Shown here one piece after another: positions 32,467-43,400 of a stretch of 64,000 nt of DNA. Each line of letters begins with the position of its first letter. Position 1 is the stretch's first letter. Source of the stretch: Gammaproteobacteria bacterium (GTDB lineage: Bacteria > Pseudomonadota > Gammaproteobacteria > Acidiferrobacterales > Sulfurifustaceae). The translations under genes were made by a program, and so were the position numbers. Where the stretch lies: NCBI GenBank assembly GCA_004298065.1, contig SCRL01000041.1, forward strand, positions 19,730 to 83,729, written 5' to 3'. The notes under the pieces were generated by a model. That model had not been told where the DNA came from, ran no database searches, and saw nothing but the letters and a program-made list of their open reading frames with translations.

Positions 32467-33339
32467 ATGATCCCAGCCGCGGACGTTTACACCGATATGG
32501 CCGGCCTCGCGAAGCTGCGCGCCGACGCGCGCGCGGATGCGCGCTCGCCCGAGGCATTGCGCAAGGCCGCGACCCAATTCGAGGCGTTGTTCATCCAGAT
32601 GGTGCTGAAGAGCATGCGCGAGGCGAAACTCGCAGACGGCATGTTCGAAAACGAAAGCAACGATCATTACCGAGACATGTTCGACGGACAGCTTTCCGTG
32701 AGCCTGTCGCAGGGGCGGGGGCTGGGGCTGGCGGACGTGATCGTGCGCCAGCTGAGCCAGCAGGCCGGCGTCGTGGCACCGCCGACGGCGCACGATGCGC
32801 CGTTGAAAATGCCGACGACGTCGGCGACCGAGCTCGGGCGTTCGCCGGAGAGTTTCGTGCAGACGCTCTGGCCGCACGCGCAGCAGGCCGCCGAAAAAAT
32901 CGGCGTCGAACCGCGCGCGCTGCTCGCGCAGGCGGCGCTCGAAACCGGCTGGGGACAGGGCACGATCCGCCATGCCGACGGCCGCAGCAGCCACAACGTC
33001 TTCAACATCAAGGCCACGCCGGACTGGCAGGGCGAGCGCGTCCGCGTGACCACCACCGAATACGAAAATGGAGAGGCGGTGTCGCGCACTGCGGAGTTCC
33101 GCGCCTATGATTCCTATGCCGAGGCATTCGTCGACTACGCACGCGTACTGCAGCAGCCACGCTACGCCGAAGCGCGGCGCCAGGGTGCCGACCCGGTGGC
33201 GTTCGGGCATGCGCTCGCCGGCGCCGGCTACGCCACCGACCCCGCGTACGGACGCAAGCTGGCTTCGGTATTGAACGGCTACACGCTCAACGCCGGGCTG
33301 ACGGCACTCAAGATTCCCGCCAACAGGCCGTTAACATGA
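32467..33339 (+). CDS. flgJ: Flagellar rod cap and muramidase FlgJ
   Basis: A 290-residue, two-domain FlgJ starting 2 bases after flgI. The N-terminal rod-cap domain has ALRKAATQFEALFIQMVLKS and the FENESNDHYRDMFDGQLS motif. The C-terminal glucosaminidase domain (about 135-285) has LLAQAALETGWGQGTIRHAD (catalytic Glu) and NVFNIKATPDWQGERV. FlgJ caps the growing rod and opens the peptidoglycan for it. Some lineages split these domains; here they are fused as in Salmonella. Confidence 0.95.
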   Translation: MIPAADVYTDMAGLAKLRADARADARSPEALRKAATQFEALFIQMVLKSMREAKLADGMFENESNDHYRDMFDGQLSVSLSQGRGLGLADVIVRQLSQQAGVVAPPTAHDAPLKMPTTSATELGRSPESFVQTLWPHAQQAAEKIGVEPRALLAQAALETGWGQGTIRHADGRSSHNVFNIKATPDWQGERVRVTTTEYENGEAVSRTAEFRAYDSYAEAFVDYARVLQQPRYAEARRQGADPVAFGHALAGAGYATDPAYGRKLASVLNGYTLNAGLTALKIPANRPLT

Positions 33340-33383
33340 TCAAGCGGACACTCACCCTCCTCCTCCTGTGCGTCCGTGACTTG

Positions 33384-33426
33384 GGCCGGTGTCGGATGTT
33401 CGCATTCGGCACCGGCCAGTGTTTTT
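33384..33426 (+). terminator. Terminator-like hairpin between flgJ and flgK
   Basis: GGCCGGTG at 33384-33391 pairs with CACCGGCC at 33410-33417, with partial inner pairing, and is followed by AGTGTTTTTCC. It would end or weaken the flgB-J transcript before flgKL. Confidence 0.55.
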
Positions 33427-33445
33427 CCTTGGGGAGAAATGACTG

Positions 33446-35377
33446 ATGGCCGGCGGCGACACGCTGGGTATAGGCATCTCCGGGCTGCTCGCGTTCCAGC
33501 GCGCGCTCGCCACGACCAGCCACAACATCGCGAACGTCAATACCGACGGCTACAGCCGTCAGCGTGTTGAGGTCGCCACGCAGACGCCCCTGATCTCGGG
33601 CGCCGGCTACGTCGGCACCGGCGTGACGGTGAACAGCGTCCGCCGCCTGTACGACGACTATCTCGGCTTGCAGGTGCGCACCAGCACCTCGGCATTCAGC
33701 CGGCTCGATCGTTACTACAGCCTCGCGAGCCAGGTCGACGGCATGCTCGCGGATTCCCAGACCGGGCTCGCGCCGGCACTGCAAAGCTTTTTCAACGCGG
33801 TACAGGGCGTGGCCAACGACCCGGCGTCGACCGCCGCGCGCCAGGCGCTGCTCGGCGAGGCCGGGACGCTCGTGGACCGGTTCAACAACCTGGACCAGCA
33901 ATTTGCCGATCTCTCGAACCGCGTGGATGCCGAGATCGAGAGTGCGGTCACCGAAATCAACAGCCTCGCCTCCAGCATCGCGAGCATCAACCAGGAAATC
34001 GCGCGGGCGGAGGGCAGCGGCCAGTCGCCCAACGACCTGCTCGACAAGCGCGATAACCTCGTCAACCAGCTGGCGCAAAAGGTATCCGTCAGCACCGTCG
34101 AACAGGACGATGGCACGCTCAGCGTCTTCATCGGCAACGGCCAGACTCTGGTCGTCGGCAGTCAGTCCATGACGCTCAGCGCCGTGGCCAATGCCTACGA
34201 CCCGACGCGCGCCGAGATCGGCTACGCGCTCGGCTCGACGACGGTCAACATCACCAGTCAGCTCTCCGGCGGCACGCTCGGCGGTGCGCTCGATTTTCGT
34301 TCGCAGGTTCTCGATCCGGCGCGCGCCGCGCTTGGGCGGGTGGCGATCGGGCTGGCGACGGACTTTAACGACCAGCACCTGCTCGGCATGGACCTGAACG
34401 GCGACCTCGGTGCCAATTTCTTCACCGAGCCGTCCGTCGACATCGACGCTGCGTCCACGAACGGCGGTTCGGGCTCGGTCACCGCGACGATCACGAGCGT
34501 TTCTTCGCTCGAAACGAGCGACTACCAGCTTCGTTACGACGGGTCGAATGCCTACACCCTGACACGCCTGTCCGACGGCACGACCACCGCCATCGCTACT
34601 GGCGGTACGTCGCCATACACCACGTCGGCCATCGACGGTTTCACGCTCACCATCACCGCCGGCGCGACCGCGGGCGATACTTTCCTGGTAAAGCCCGTGA
34701 CCGGTGTCGCCAGCTCGATCGACCTCTCGATCAGCGACCCGCGCAAGGTCGCCGCCGCCGCCCCCATCCGCACCAGTGCCACGACCGCCAACACTGGCAA
34801 CGCGACCATCAGCGCCGGCACGGTGAGCAACACCACGAACCTGCCGTTGGCGGCCAGCATCACGTTGACGTTCGACGCCACCAACAACCGTTTCACCGTC
34901 ACCAACGGTCCGGGCGGCACGATCTCCTACAATCCCTCGACCGAGGGTAGTGGCAAGGAATTCACCTTTTCCGGTTACGGCGGCATCACGTTTACTGTCG
35001 CCGGCACGCCGGCCAACGGCGATACGCTCACGATCGCGAGCAACAGCGGCGGGACGGGTGACAATCGCAACGCGTTGCTGCTCGGGAGTCTGCAATCGGA
35101 GCAAACGCTGGCGGATGGAACCGCTACCTACGGTTCCGCTTACGGCCAGATCGTTTCGGATGTTGGCACCCGGACGCGTGCCGCCGAGATCAACCGCGAG
35201 GCGCAGTCGGCGTTGCGCGACCAGGCTGTGTCCGCGCAGGCAGCGGTCTCCGGCGTCAATCTCGACGAGGAAGCGGCCGACATGGTGCGCCTCCAGCAGG
35301 CCTATCAGGCGGCGGCCCAGGTCATCAGCGTCTCGAACAGCCTGTTCGAGACGCTGCTCGGTGCGGTGCGGAGGTAA
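33446..35377 (+). CDS. flgK: Flagellar hook-associated protein 1, FlgK
   Basis: A 643-residue hook-filament junction protein with start motif LGIGISGLLAFQRALATTSH, NIANVNTDGYSRQRVEVATQ and end SGVNLDEEAADMVRLQQAYQ, AAAQVISVSNSLFETLLGAV. The large centre (about 330-560) is Thr/Gly/Ser-rich and less conserved. A GGGGAGAA site precedes the ATG. FlgN is its export chaperone. Somewhat longer than enteric FlgK because of the central insertion. Confidence 0.95.
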   Translation: MAGGDTLGIGISGLLAFQRALATTSHNIANVNTDGYSRQRVEVATQTPLISGAGYVGTGVTVNSVRRLYDDYLGLQVRTSTSAFSRLDRYYSLASQVDGMLADSQTGLAPALQSFFNAVQGVANDPASTAARQALLGEAGTLVDRFNNLDQQFADLSNRVDAEIESAVTEINSLASSIASINQEIARAEGSGQSPNDLLDKRDNLVNQLAQKVSVSTVEQDDGTLSVFIGNGQTLVVGSQSMTLSAVANAYDPTRAEIGYALGSTTVNITSQLSGGTLGGALDFRSQVLDPARAALGRVAIGLATDFNDQHLLGMDLNGDLGANFFTEPSVDIDAASTNGGSGSVTATITSVSSLETSDYQLRYDGSNAYTLTRLSDGTTTAIATGGTSPYTTSAIDGFTLTITAGATAGDTFLVKPVTGVASSIDLSISDPRKVAAAAPIRTSATTANTGNATISAGTVSNTTNLPLAASITLTFDATNNRFTVTNGPGGTISYNPSTEGSGKEFTFSGYGGITFTVAGTPANGDTLTIASNSGGTGDNRNALLLGSLQSEQTLADGTATYGSAYGQIVSDVGTRTRAAEINREAQSALRDQAVSAQAAVSGVNLDEEAADMVRLQQAYQAAAQVISVSNSLFETLLGAVRR

Positions 35378-35381
35378 AGCG

Positions 35382-36581
35382 ATGCGAATCGGCACCTACC
35401 AGCTGCAACAACAGGCCGTGAGCGCCATGCTCGACCAGCAGACGCGCCTCGCCAAAACCCAGCAGCAGGTGTCCACCGGCCAGCGGCTGGTGACGCCTTC
35501 CGACGATCCGGCCGCGGCGGCCCAGGCGCTCGATCTCGAGCGCATGCGCGAGACCCTGAAGCAGTACCAAAAAAACGCCGACATGGCGCGTAATCGCCTG
35601 AGTCTGGAGGAAAACGCGCTAACGAGCGTGGAGGATGTCGTCCTGCGCTTGCGTGAGCTCGCAATCCAGGGAAACAGCGGCACGCTGACGGCCACGGATC
35701 GTACGCAGATCGCGAGCGAAGCACGCGAGTTGCTGCGCCAGCTGGTAACGCTCGCTAACACGAGCGACGCCAACGGCGAGTTTCTGTTCGCAGGTTACAA
35801 CGCTTCGACACAACCGTTCACCCAGGCCGCCAGCGGCACGGTGAGTTACGCCGGCGACAGCGGCAGCCGTTCGCTGCAGATCAGCGCCACGCGCCAGGTG
35901 GCGGCGGGCGACTCGGGGCAGGACGTGTTCCGCGCCATCCGCAACGGCAACGGCACGTTCGTCGTCGAGGCCGGCAGCGGCAATACCGGCACCGGCGTGA
36001 TCGACCCGGGCAGCGTCACCGATCCGTCGTCCTGGGTGGCGGACACGTACACGCTTACGTTCCTGACCGCGACCACCTACGAGGTGCGCGACAGCGCCAA
36101 CAACCTGGAGGCCAGTGGTGCTTACTCGAGCGGCGGCGCCATCAGTTTCAACGGCATCCGCGTGTCGGTCAGCGGCACGCCGGCGGCCAGCGACAGCTTC
36201 ACCATCGAGCCGAGTGCGAACCAGGACATCTTCACCACAGCGCTCAATTTGGTGACCACGCTCGAGGGCGTCACGACGACCAGCGCGGGGACCGCGGAGT
36301 TTCAAAACAACATGAACCGTTTCCTGTCGGATATCGACCAGGTGCAGAACCATCTGCTCGATTTCCGCGCGCGCGTCGGCGCGCGCCTGTCCGCCATCGA
36401 CAGCCAGAAAGACATCAACGACAGCACCACGCTGACGCTGGACCAGTCGATCTCGCAGCTCAAGGATCTCGACTACGCCGAGGCGATCAGCCGCCTGAAC
36501 CTGCAACTCACCGGCCTGGAGGCGGCGCAGCAGTCGTTCGTGCGCATCCAGGGGCTGTCGCTGTTCAACTTCCTGCGTTGA
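35382..36581 (+). CDS. flgL: Flagellar hook-associated protein 3, FlgL
   Basis: A 399-residue protein starting at the ATG at 35382, right after flgK. The flagellin-like N-terminus reads RIGTYQLQQQAVSAMLDQQT and TPSDDPAAAAQALDLERMRE, and the C-terminus LKDLDYAEAISRLNLQLTGL then EAAQQSFVRIQGLSLFNFLR. FlgL is the second junction protein between hook and filament. GGAGG of the site lies within the end of flgK, so the genes are coupled. Confidence 0.95.
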   Translation: MRIGTYQLQQQAVSAMLDQQTRLAKTQQQVSTGQRLVTPSDDPAAAAQALDLERMRETLKQYQKNADMARNRLSLEENALTSVEDVVLRLRELAIQGNSGTLTATDRTQIASEARELLRQLVTLANTSDANGEFLFAGYNASTQPFTQAASGTVSYAGDSGSRSLQISATRQVAAGDSGQDVFRAIRNGNGTFVVEAGSGNTGTGVIDPGSVTDPSSWVADTYTLTFLTATTYEVRDSANNLEASGAYSSGGAISFNGIRVSVSGTPAASDSFTIEPSANQDIFTTALNLVTTLEGVTTTSAGTAEFQNNMNRFLSDIDQVQNHLLDFRARVGARLSAIDSQKDINDSTTLTLDQSISQLKDLDYAEAISRLNLQLTGLEAAQQSFVRIQGLSLFNFLR

Positions 36582-36598
36582 TACCTGACTGACACGCG

Positions 36599-37126
36599 AT
36601 GGAAACAGACATCGGGCGGTGGGAGCGCACGACGCGCGAACCGCCATCGTGGGACGAGCGTAATCGCGTAATCGCCGCTTTCATCCCCGATGGCGCGTCC
36701 GTGCTCGACGTCGGCGCGGGACACGGGACATTGCGGTCTTATCTGGCACCCGGTTGCACGTACCAACCCATGGATTGTGTACCCGGCACCCCGCAAACGA
36801 TTCTGGTTGAGTTCAACAAGGGCCAGATTCCGGCGCTAGGGCGCACGTACGACGTTGTCGTGTGCAGCGGCATCCTGGAGTACATCGACGATCCAGCCGG
36901 GTTCCTGCGCACCGTCAGCGGGTGGGGCGAGCGCGTGTTGATTTCCTACGTGACGCTGGAGAGCCAGCCGGATATCGCGCGTCGCCGCGTCAACGGCTGG
37001 TTCAACGACTTGACCCGAACCGAACTCGAACGGCTCTTCGCGACGCTCGGTCTCGACGCCCGCCAGATCGCCGAATGGGGCGGTCAGGCGATTTACGCCA
37101 TAACACGCGCACCGTGCGCATCCTGA
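36599..37126 (+). CDS. SAM-dependent methyltransferase
   Basis: A 175-residue class I methyltransferase with motif I VLDVGAGHGTL (residues 39-49) and a motif II/III-like DVVVCSGILEYIDDPAGFL. It is small, lacking additional domains. Lying between flgL and the glycosyltransferase genes that lead to fliC, it probably methylates a sugar of the flagellin glycan or the flagellin itself. The substrate is inferred only from location. Confidence 0.75.
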   Translation: METDIGRWERTTREPPSWDERNRVIAAFIPDGASVLDVGAGHGTLRSYLAPGCTYQPMDCVPGTPQTILVEFNKGQIPALGRTYDVVVCSGILEYIDDPAGFLRTVSGWGERVLISYVTLESQPDIARRRVNGWFNDLTRTELERLFATLGLDARQIAEWGGQAIYAITRAPCAS

Positions 37127-37141
37127 AGCGGGAGAACAAAC

Positions 37142-38647
37142 ATGCAATGTGCCATCATCATCCCCATCGGCCCCGGCCATCAGACGCTGGCCCAGGAGTG
37201 CGCGCAATCCGTACAGCGCGCGTTTCAGGAATCGCCCGGTCCATTCGACGACATCCTCGTCCTGACGGTGGACGATTCCGAGGGCCGATATGGCCGCTCG
37301 CGCGCGCGGAACCAGGCGGTGCGACAGGCCGCGGAAGCCGGGGCGGAGTGGGTGTTTTTCCTCGATGCGGACGACCTGTTATTGCCCGAAGCCTTCCGGC
37401 TCGTAGCGCCATATGTCGCACACCATGATGCGGTGTGGGGTGCGATCCTGGAGAACCAGTACGGCTCGAGCGAGATCGTCAAACGCGCACCCCAGGTTGA
37501 CCACATCTACTCGCTGCGCCAGCTGCTCGACAATGATCCCGTTACGACACTGCAGATGGGGCATTTCGTAAAGACCCGTGTGGCGCTCGCGCATCCGTTC
37601 GACGAGTCGCTGGATACAGGCGAGGATTTCGATTACTACCTGCGCGTCTGGGAGACGCAGACTTGCGTCAAGGCGCCGCTGCCGCTGTTCGTCAATCGTC
37701 GCGGTGCGCACTCGACTGGACCGCGTTCGGCCAACGGCGTCCAGTGGCGTATCGCGGCCCACGAGGCGATGAACCGCGCCAAGGCACGGCTGGAGGCATC
37801 CGGTATTTACGGCCATGCGCTCATCGGCGTCCCGGCGGGCATGACGCATGTTTTCCGCGCCGATGCCACGAACGCCGGCGACTGGTGGTCGCTGCCCGCG
37901 CACTACCTGCCGTTCGCAAACAAGGGCCATTTGCTCGACATTGCCGCGCTGCGGTCGGATACGCCGATGCACCGCAACCTGGTCGTCGGCGGTGGAGGTT
38001 TGGTCAGCCCGCATTTTCCGCAGCTCGAACAATTGATGCGGCGGGTAGACATCCGCCTGATCGGTTGGGGGTTGGGACACAACATGAATGTGGACGTGGA
38101 AGCGGGCTACGTTGAACCCGAGGAGCTGCGCTACCCGCGTTACATGGAGCGTTTCGATCTGCTCGGCGTGCGCGATTGGGGCGCGCCGTACCGCTGGGTT
38201 CCGTGTGCGAGCTGTCTGCACCCGGCTTTTTCCCGTGACTACCCGATTAGGCACGAGATCGTCGTTTACGAGCACAAACGCATCCCGACCGGTATCGATG
38301 GCTTCCCGAAAATGACAAACGATACCGGCGACATCGTTGCGGCGCTCGAGTTTCTCGGCTCCGGAAGGCTCGTGTTGACCAACAGCTACCACGGCGCTTA
38401 TTGGGCGACATTGCTCGGGCGGCAGGTGATCGCCTTCCCGTTCTCTTCGAAATTCTACGGGCTCAAACACCGCATCCCTTTGTGCCGTGCAGCCGAATGG
38501 GAGAAGCACGTGGCAGGATGCAAGGTATATCCAGAGGCGCTCATCGAGGGGCGCCGGGCGAACGTCGATTTCCTTTCCGACGTGGAACGTTTTCTGTTTG
38601 AGGATTCCGGCAGTGTCGCGGTGAAGCAGCGCGCCGCTATCGGTTAA
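37142..38647 (+). CDS. GT2 glycosyltransferase fused to a polysaccharide pyruvyltransferase-like domain
   Basis: A 501-residue protein with two domains. Residues 1-205 form a family 2 glycosyltransferase (CAIIIPIGPGHQTLAQECAQ; RARNQAVRQAAEAGAEWVFF followed by the DADD metal site at 75-78; a later EDFDYYLRVW motif, the acidic catalytic region). Residues about 270-470 resemble polysaccharide pyruvyltransferases: VVGGGGLVSPHFPQ, VRDWGAPYRWVPCASCLHPA, and TNSYHGAYWATLLGR (the SxHG motif). It should add and possibly modify a sugar. It starts 15 bases after the methyltransferase gene and likely takes part in glycosylating flagellin. Confidence 0.78.
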   Translation: MQCAIIIPIGPGHQTLAQECAQSVQRAFQESPGPFDDILVLTVDDSEGRYGRSRARNQAVRQAAEAGAEWVFFLDADDLLLPEAFRLVAPYVAHHDAVWGAILENQYGSSEIVKRAPQVDHIYSLRQLLDNDPVTTLQMGHFVKTRVALAHPFDESLDTGEDFDYYLRVWETQTCVKAPLPLFVNRRGAHSTGPRSANGVQWRIAAHEAMNRAKARLEASGIYGHALIGVPAGMTHVFRADATNAGDWWSLPAHYLPFANKGHLLDIAALRSDTPMHRNLVVGGGGLVSPHFPQLEQLMRRVDIRLIGWGLGHNMNVDVEAGYVEPEELRYPRYMERFDLLGVRDWGAPYRWVPCASCLHPAFSRDYPIRHEIVVYEHKRIPTGIDGFPKMTNDTGDIVAALEFLGSGRLVLTNSYHGAYWATLLGRQVIAFPFSSKFYGLKHRIPLCRAAEWEKHVAGCKVYPEALIEGRRANVDFLSDVERFLFEDSGSVAVKQRAAIG

Positions 38648-38679
38648 AGACAGGGAGCGCGCAACAAACGGGGAAATCG

Positions 38680-40407
38680 CTATCCGCGCAGCCGGGCAGC
38701 GACCTGCGCAAGCACCGTAGACCAGGTCCCCGACGCGGATTGCCTGAGGAGTCGGAGACTCGGATACCAGGGCGTGTCGTCGCTCCCAAGCAGCCAGCGC
38801 CAGTCGGGCGAATGCGGCAGCAGCACCCATGTGGCAACGCCCAGCGCGCCGGCCAGATGTACCGTGGCGTTGTCGATGCTGATCACAAGGTCGAGCGCCG
38901 CGATCTGCGCGGCGAAGTCGTCGAGGTCGGTGAGTGGGTTGGAATCATCCCAGTGGTGCACGTCGATGCCGAGGCGCTCCTTCACAAACCGCCGTTCGGC
39001 GACGGTATCGCCGTACTGCAGGTTGACGAAATGCACTCCCGGCGCAGCCAGAATATCTTCCCACTCGGTGAGCGCAATGGACCGTAGCCGCTGTTGCGCG
39101 CCGGTGCGCCCGCCGCGCCAAGAGATGCCGATTTTCGGGCCCGAGCCAAGCGATGCACAACGCTCACCCCATTTGGCAAGGTGATCGGGATGGGGTTGCA
39201 GGTATCCCTCAATGCGGGGAAAGCTTGCAGCATTGGGCCGCAGATAGCGTGGCAGGTCGCCCATCGCGGCCTGGAAATCGAATGCCCCCAAGGCGGCGAT
39301 TCGCGCCGTCGTGTCCTCGCGCGCTCCCTTTTCGACTTTGCCACCGACGACCTCCGCAGCGGGAAAGGAGCGCTGGAATAGTGGTGCGAGACGGCTGTCG
39401 CACTCGATCACGACGCGTCCGGCCGAGTGCAGCAGATCCGGGAAACACGAGGCAAACATGATTTCATCGCCCACCCCCTGTTCCGCGTAGAGCAGCAGGC
39501 GCTTGCCCTCGATCGGGCTGCCATCCCACAGTGGCCAAGGAAAATGGCGGCGCGGGGTGTGATGCGCCACGAAACGGCAGTCGTATTCAGCCCAACCGCG
39601 CGCGAAATCGCCCGCAAGCAACAGGGTGCTGGCACGGTTCAGGCGGGCATCCGCGTCGTCGGGCGACAGCGAAATCGCGCTGTCGTAGCAGCGCAGGGCG
39701 TCGCTCAATTCGTTTCGGTCCTGATGCAGGATGCCGAGGTTGAACCAGGCCTCGGCATACTCCGGCCGGAGCGCGAGAGCGCGGTCGAGACACGCCCGTG
39801 CTTCGTCGTGGCGACCTTGCGCCCGAAAACTAGCAGACAGGTGATTCAGCGCCGGAGCGTGGTCAGGTACTTTCGCAAGTGCAGCACGTGCGTGGCGCTC
39901 GGCTTCCAGCGGTTCGTCGAGCGCGTTCAGCACGCAGGCGAGGTTTGTATTTGCCAACAGGTGCTCGGCATCCCGTGCCAGTGCTTTGCAAAAGGCGTCG
40001 CGTGCCTCGTCCAGGAGGTCGAGGGCCTGGAACGAAACGCCGAGATTGTTCCATACATCCGCCGACGGCGCGCGCACCGCCAGCCGTTCGAAGCAGAGTA
40101 TTGCCTGGTCGTGCGCACCGGTGTTTTGGCGGGCAATGCCCAGGTTGTACAGCGCACTGTCGTGTCGCGGCTGCTTCGCGAGTACGCGCTCGAGCAGCGC
40201 GATGGCTTCCGCAGGCATGCCACGCTGCAGGCGCAGTGTGCCCAGCAGATAGAGCGCATCGACATGGTCAGGCGCCTGTGCGAGTACCTCAAGGTAGCCC
40301 GTCTCGGCGCCGATCCAGTCGTTGTGCTGGTGCCGTTGCCAGGATTCGGCGAGTCGCTGTTCAATCTCCGGTCGGCGACCGTTGGCCGCGGCGGCACGAC
40401 GTTTCAT
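38680..40407 (-). CDS. TPR protein with GT9-like glycosyltransferase domain (single module)
   Basis: The start at 40407 is the ATG overlapping the upstream gene's stop (ATGA); the frame extends further but in the other gene's sequence. The 575-residue protein has about seven TPR units (residues 20-260; for example YNLGIARQNTGAHDQAILCF) and a C-terminal glycosyltransferase-like domain (about 270-570) with LLYAEQGVGDEIMFASCFPD, KIGISWRGG and ISIDNATVHLAGALGVATWV, then PDWRWLLGSDDTPWYPS. This TPR-GT architecture is common in SPINDLY-like and flagellin-modifying transferases. It is convergent with the GT2 fusion gene and close to fliC, so flagellin is a likely acceptor. Confidence 0.8.
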   Translation of the reverse strand: MKRRAAAANGRRPEIEQRLAESWQRHQHNDWIGAETGYLEVLAQAPDHVDALYLLGTLRLQRGMPAEAIALLERVLAKQPRHDSALYNLGIARQNTGAHDQAILCFERLAVRAPSADVWNNLGVSFQALDLLDEARDAFCKALARDAEHLLANTNLACVLNALDEPLEAERHARAALAKVPDHAPALNHLSASFRAQGRHDEARACLDRALALRPEYAEAWFNLGILHQDRNELSDALRCYDSAISLSPDDADARLNRASTLLLAGDFARGWAEYDCRFVAHHTPRRHFPWPLWDGSPIEGKRLLLYAEQGVGDEIMFASCFPDLLHSAGRVVIECDSRLAPLFQRSFPAAEVVGGKVEKGAREDTTARIAALGAFDFQAAMGDLPRYLRPNAASFPRIEGYLQPHPDHLAKWGERCASLGSGPKIGISWRGGRTGAQQRLRSIALTEWEDILAAPGVHFVNLQYGDTVAERRFVKERLGIDVHHWDDSNPLTDLDDFAAQIAALDLVISIDNATVHLAGALGVATWVLLPHSPDWRWLLGSDDTPWYPSLRLLRQSASGTWSTVLAQVAARLRG

Positions 40408-43400
40408 GGCCGCGCACCGACACCGGTTTGTTGTCGCAATGCGGCACTTACCGCGGCGATCGCGGTTTCCCAATCGTCGGCACGGCCCTGGCGAAACAGC
40501 CGCGCGCTCGGATACCACGGGCTGTCCGCGCGTGCGAGCTGCCAGCGCCAGTCGGGCGCGAAGGGCGTCAATACCCATACGGGCACGCTGAGCGCGCCGG
40601 CCATGTGCGCGGTGGAGTTGGCGACGGTGATAACAAGATCGAGCGCTGTAGTCAGCGCGGCGAACTCGTCCAGGTCGGAGAGCGGGTTGACGTTCTCCCA
40701 ATGGTGTACGTCAATTCCGAGCTGGTTACGGACGTGCTGTCGTTCCACCCCGGTGTCGCCATATTGCAGGTTGACGAAGTGCACACCGGGAACCGTGAGC
40801 AGCTCGCCGCACGACGCGAGCGGAATCGAGCGACGCGTACGCTGCGCCGTCGCCGAGCCGCCACGCCAGGAAAATCCGATCTTGGGCCCATCTCCCAGAC
40901 ACGCCAGCCGCTCACGCCAAGCTGCCACGCGCCGGGTATCGGCACGCAAATAACCCCCGTGCGCCGGAAAGTACTCCGGGGCGAGACGCAGGAAACGCGG
41001 CAGGCTGCCGAGAGGGCATTGGAAATCGATGTGTCCGGCTCGCGGCAGCCAGAGTTGCGCGTTCTCGCGTTGGCCATCGACGACCTCGACACCGATCACC
41101 TCGACGTCGGGGAAGGAACGGCGGAACAGCTCAACCAGACGGCGGTCGCATGTCAGGACGCAGCGTTTTGCGGTGCGAACGATCTCCGGGAGACAGGAGG
41201 CAAACATGATTTCATCGCCGACGCCTTGCTCGGCGTGAATAAGGATGCTCTTTCCCGCCAGCGGGCTACCGTCCCAGGCGGGAAGCGGAAGTGGCTGTCC
41301 CAGCGCCGGGTTCACCTGAAAACGCCATTCGTATCCCTCCCACCCCGGCGCGAAATCGCCGGCCAGAAGATGCGCGAGCCCCAGGTTGTGATGTGCCTTG
41401 GCATGTTCGGGATCGCGCGCCAGCGCGGCGCGAAAGCATTCGATGGCGCGGGCGGGGTTGCCGGCTTCGAGATGGCTGACGCCGAGGAAATTCTGCGCTT
41501 CCACCAACTCCGGGCGGCGCACTACGGCCTGTTCACCGTGCAAGATGGCTTCCTCGATTTTTCCAGACTGGCACAACACATGGCCGAGGCTGGCCTGCGC
41601 CTCCGGGTAATCGGGCCGAAGCGCCAGTGCTCGTCGATAGCATTCAGCTGCCGGTTCCCATTCATCGTGTCGTTCGTGGACATTGCCTAGATTGACGAGC
41701 GCCTCGGGGTAGTCGGGGCGGAACCCGAGAGCGTCGCGAAAACAGCGTTCGGCATCTTCGTGCAGGGATTTTTCCTGTAACGCGACGCCGAGGTTGTTGT
41801 GGCCCTCGGCGAAGGTAGGGCAAAGCGCAATGGCTTTGCGGAAATGCGCGATGGCCTCGTCGAGTCGGTCCTGATTCTGCAGCGCGATGGCGAGATTGCC
41901 GTGGGTGTCCGGATGGTTCGGGCGCGCCACGGCCGCGCGCTGAAGCAACTCCACGGCATTCATCCACCGTCCATTTTGGGCTTTCAGCGAGCCGAGGAGA
42001 TAGAGCGCTTGCGGATGTTCCGGTTCCTGCGTGAGGACGGCACGATAAATCGTTTCCGCTTGAACAAGCTCGCCAGCGCGGTGGAGCTTGAGAGCGCGAT
42101 CGGCTTCGGCATCTGCATCGAAAGCGGGGGATGTCGCTGTCACGGAGTGACGCGGTGTGGGTTCTGCCGATTCGCACGCCGGGTTCTTTTTTGCGAGCGT
42201 AGCCAGCGCCTGCGCCACCGCACGCACGACACTCTCCCAGTCGCCGCGCCGCGGTTGGCGGAAAAGCCGCACGCTTGGGTACCACGGGCTGTCTTCGCGC
42301 CCGAGTAGCCAGCGCCAGTCGGGGGAGAAAGGCAGGAGTATCCAGGTGGGTTTTCCGAGCGTGGCGGCGAGATGCGCCACGGCCGTGTCCACGCTGATGA
42401 CAAGATCGAGGTTGGCGATCGCCGCCGCGGTCGCGGTGAAATCGGAAAATTGCGATCCAAGCTCGGCGAGATTGAGCGAGGCGCCGTGCTGACGGATCTC
42501 CGCATTGCGTCCTTTTTGCAAGCTCAACAGCTTCACGCCGTTCACAGCAGCAAGCGGCGCAAGCTGGGAAAGAGCCATCGAGCGTTGGCGATCGCCTCGA
42601 TGATCGGGATTGCCGGCCCACACCAGACCGACCTTGAGGTCTGACAGTGGGCCGAGACGGGCAGCCCACGGCCGTAACTCGCCGGGATCGACGGTCAACG
42701 CAGGCGGCGTGGGGACGGTGTCGAGGGTCGTGCCGAAAAATCCGGGCAAACTCAAAAGCGGTGCGTGCAGGTCGAAGCGCGCGGCGACGCGCGCGTCGTC
42801 CTCGCGCACGACGAGCCGGTCGATGCCGGGAAAGCCGTGCAGCAGGCGCGCGAGCGGTCGTTGGCATTCAAAAACGATTTCCATCGCATCGCCCACGCGT
42901 GTCTTGACGAGCGGCAGGTAACGCGCGAACTGGATCGTGTCACCGAGCCCCTGTTCGGCATGCACCAGCAGGCGTTGGCCCGGATGCACGGTGCCGTCCC
43001 AGCGCGGTTGGCGAAACGGCCGTTCAAGCTCGGGGTTGGTGCGAAAGCGCCATTCGTAATCGTGCCAGGCTTTGGGAAAGTGTCCGCTGAGCAACTCGAC
43101 GATGGAGAGATTCCAGTTGAGCTCGGCGTCTTCCGGCGCGCGCGCGAGTCCCAGGCGAAGCGCCTCGAACACCGCATCTATTTTTCCTTCGTCGAGATAA
43201 CAATTGCCGAGCACGCCATAGGTCTTGACGAGACCGGGATTGAGTGCGAGCGCGCGCTTGGCGTGCTCGATAGCGGATTCGGGATCGCCGTGATGCCGTA
43301 GCGCACGGGCGAGATTACTGTGGGCCTCGGCATAGTCGGGCCGGAGCGCAAGCGCGCGCCGGAGGCATGCGATCGCTTCATCCAGTCTGCCCTGGTCCTG

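Noticed and set aside
33308..35395. 695-codon frame opposite flgK
   Set aside because: flgK is clearly coding by motifs; the opposite frame is Arg/Val/Asp-rich with no homology pattern.
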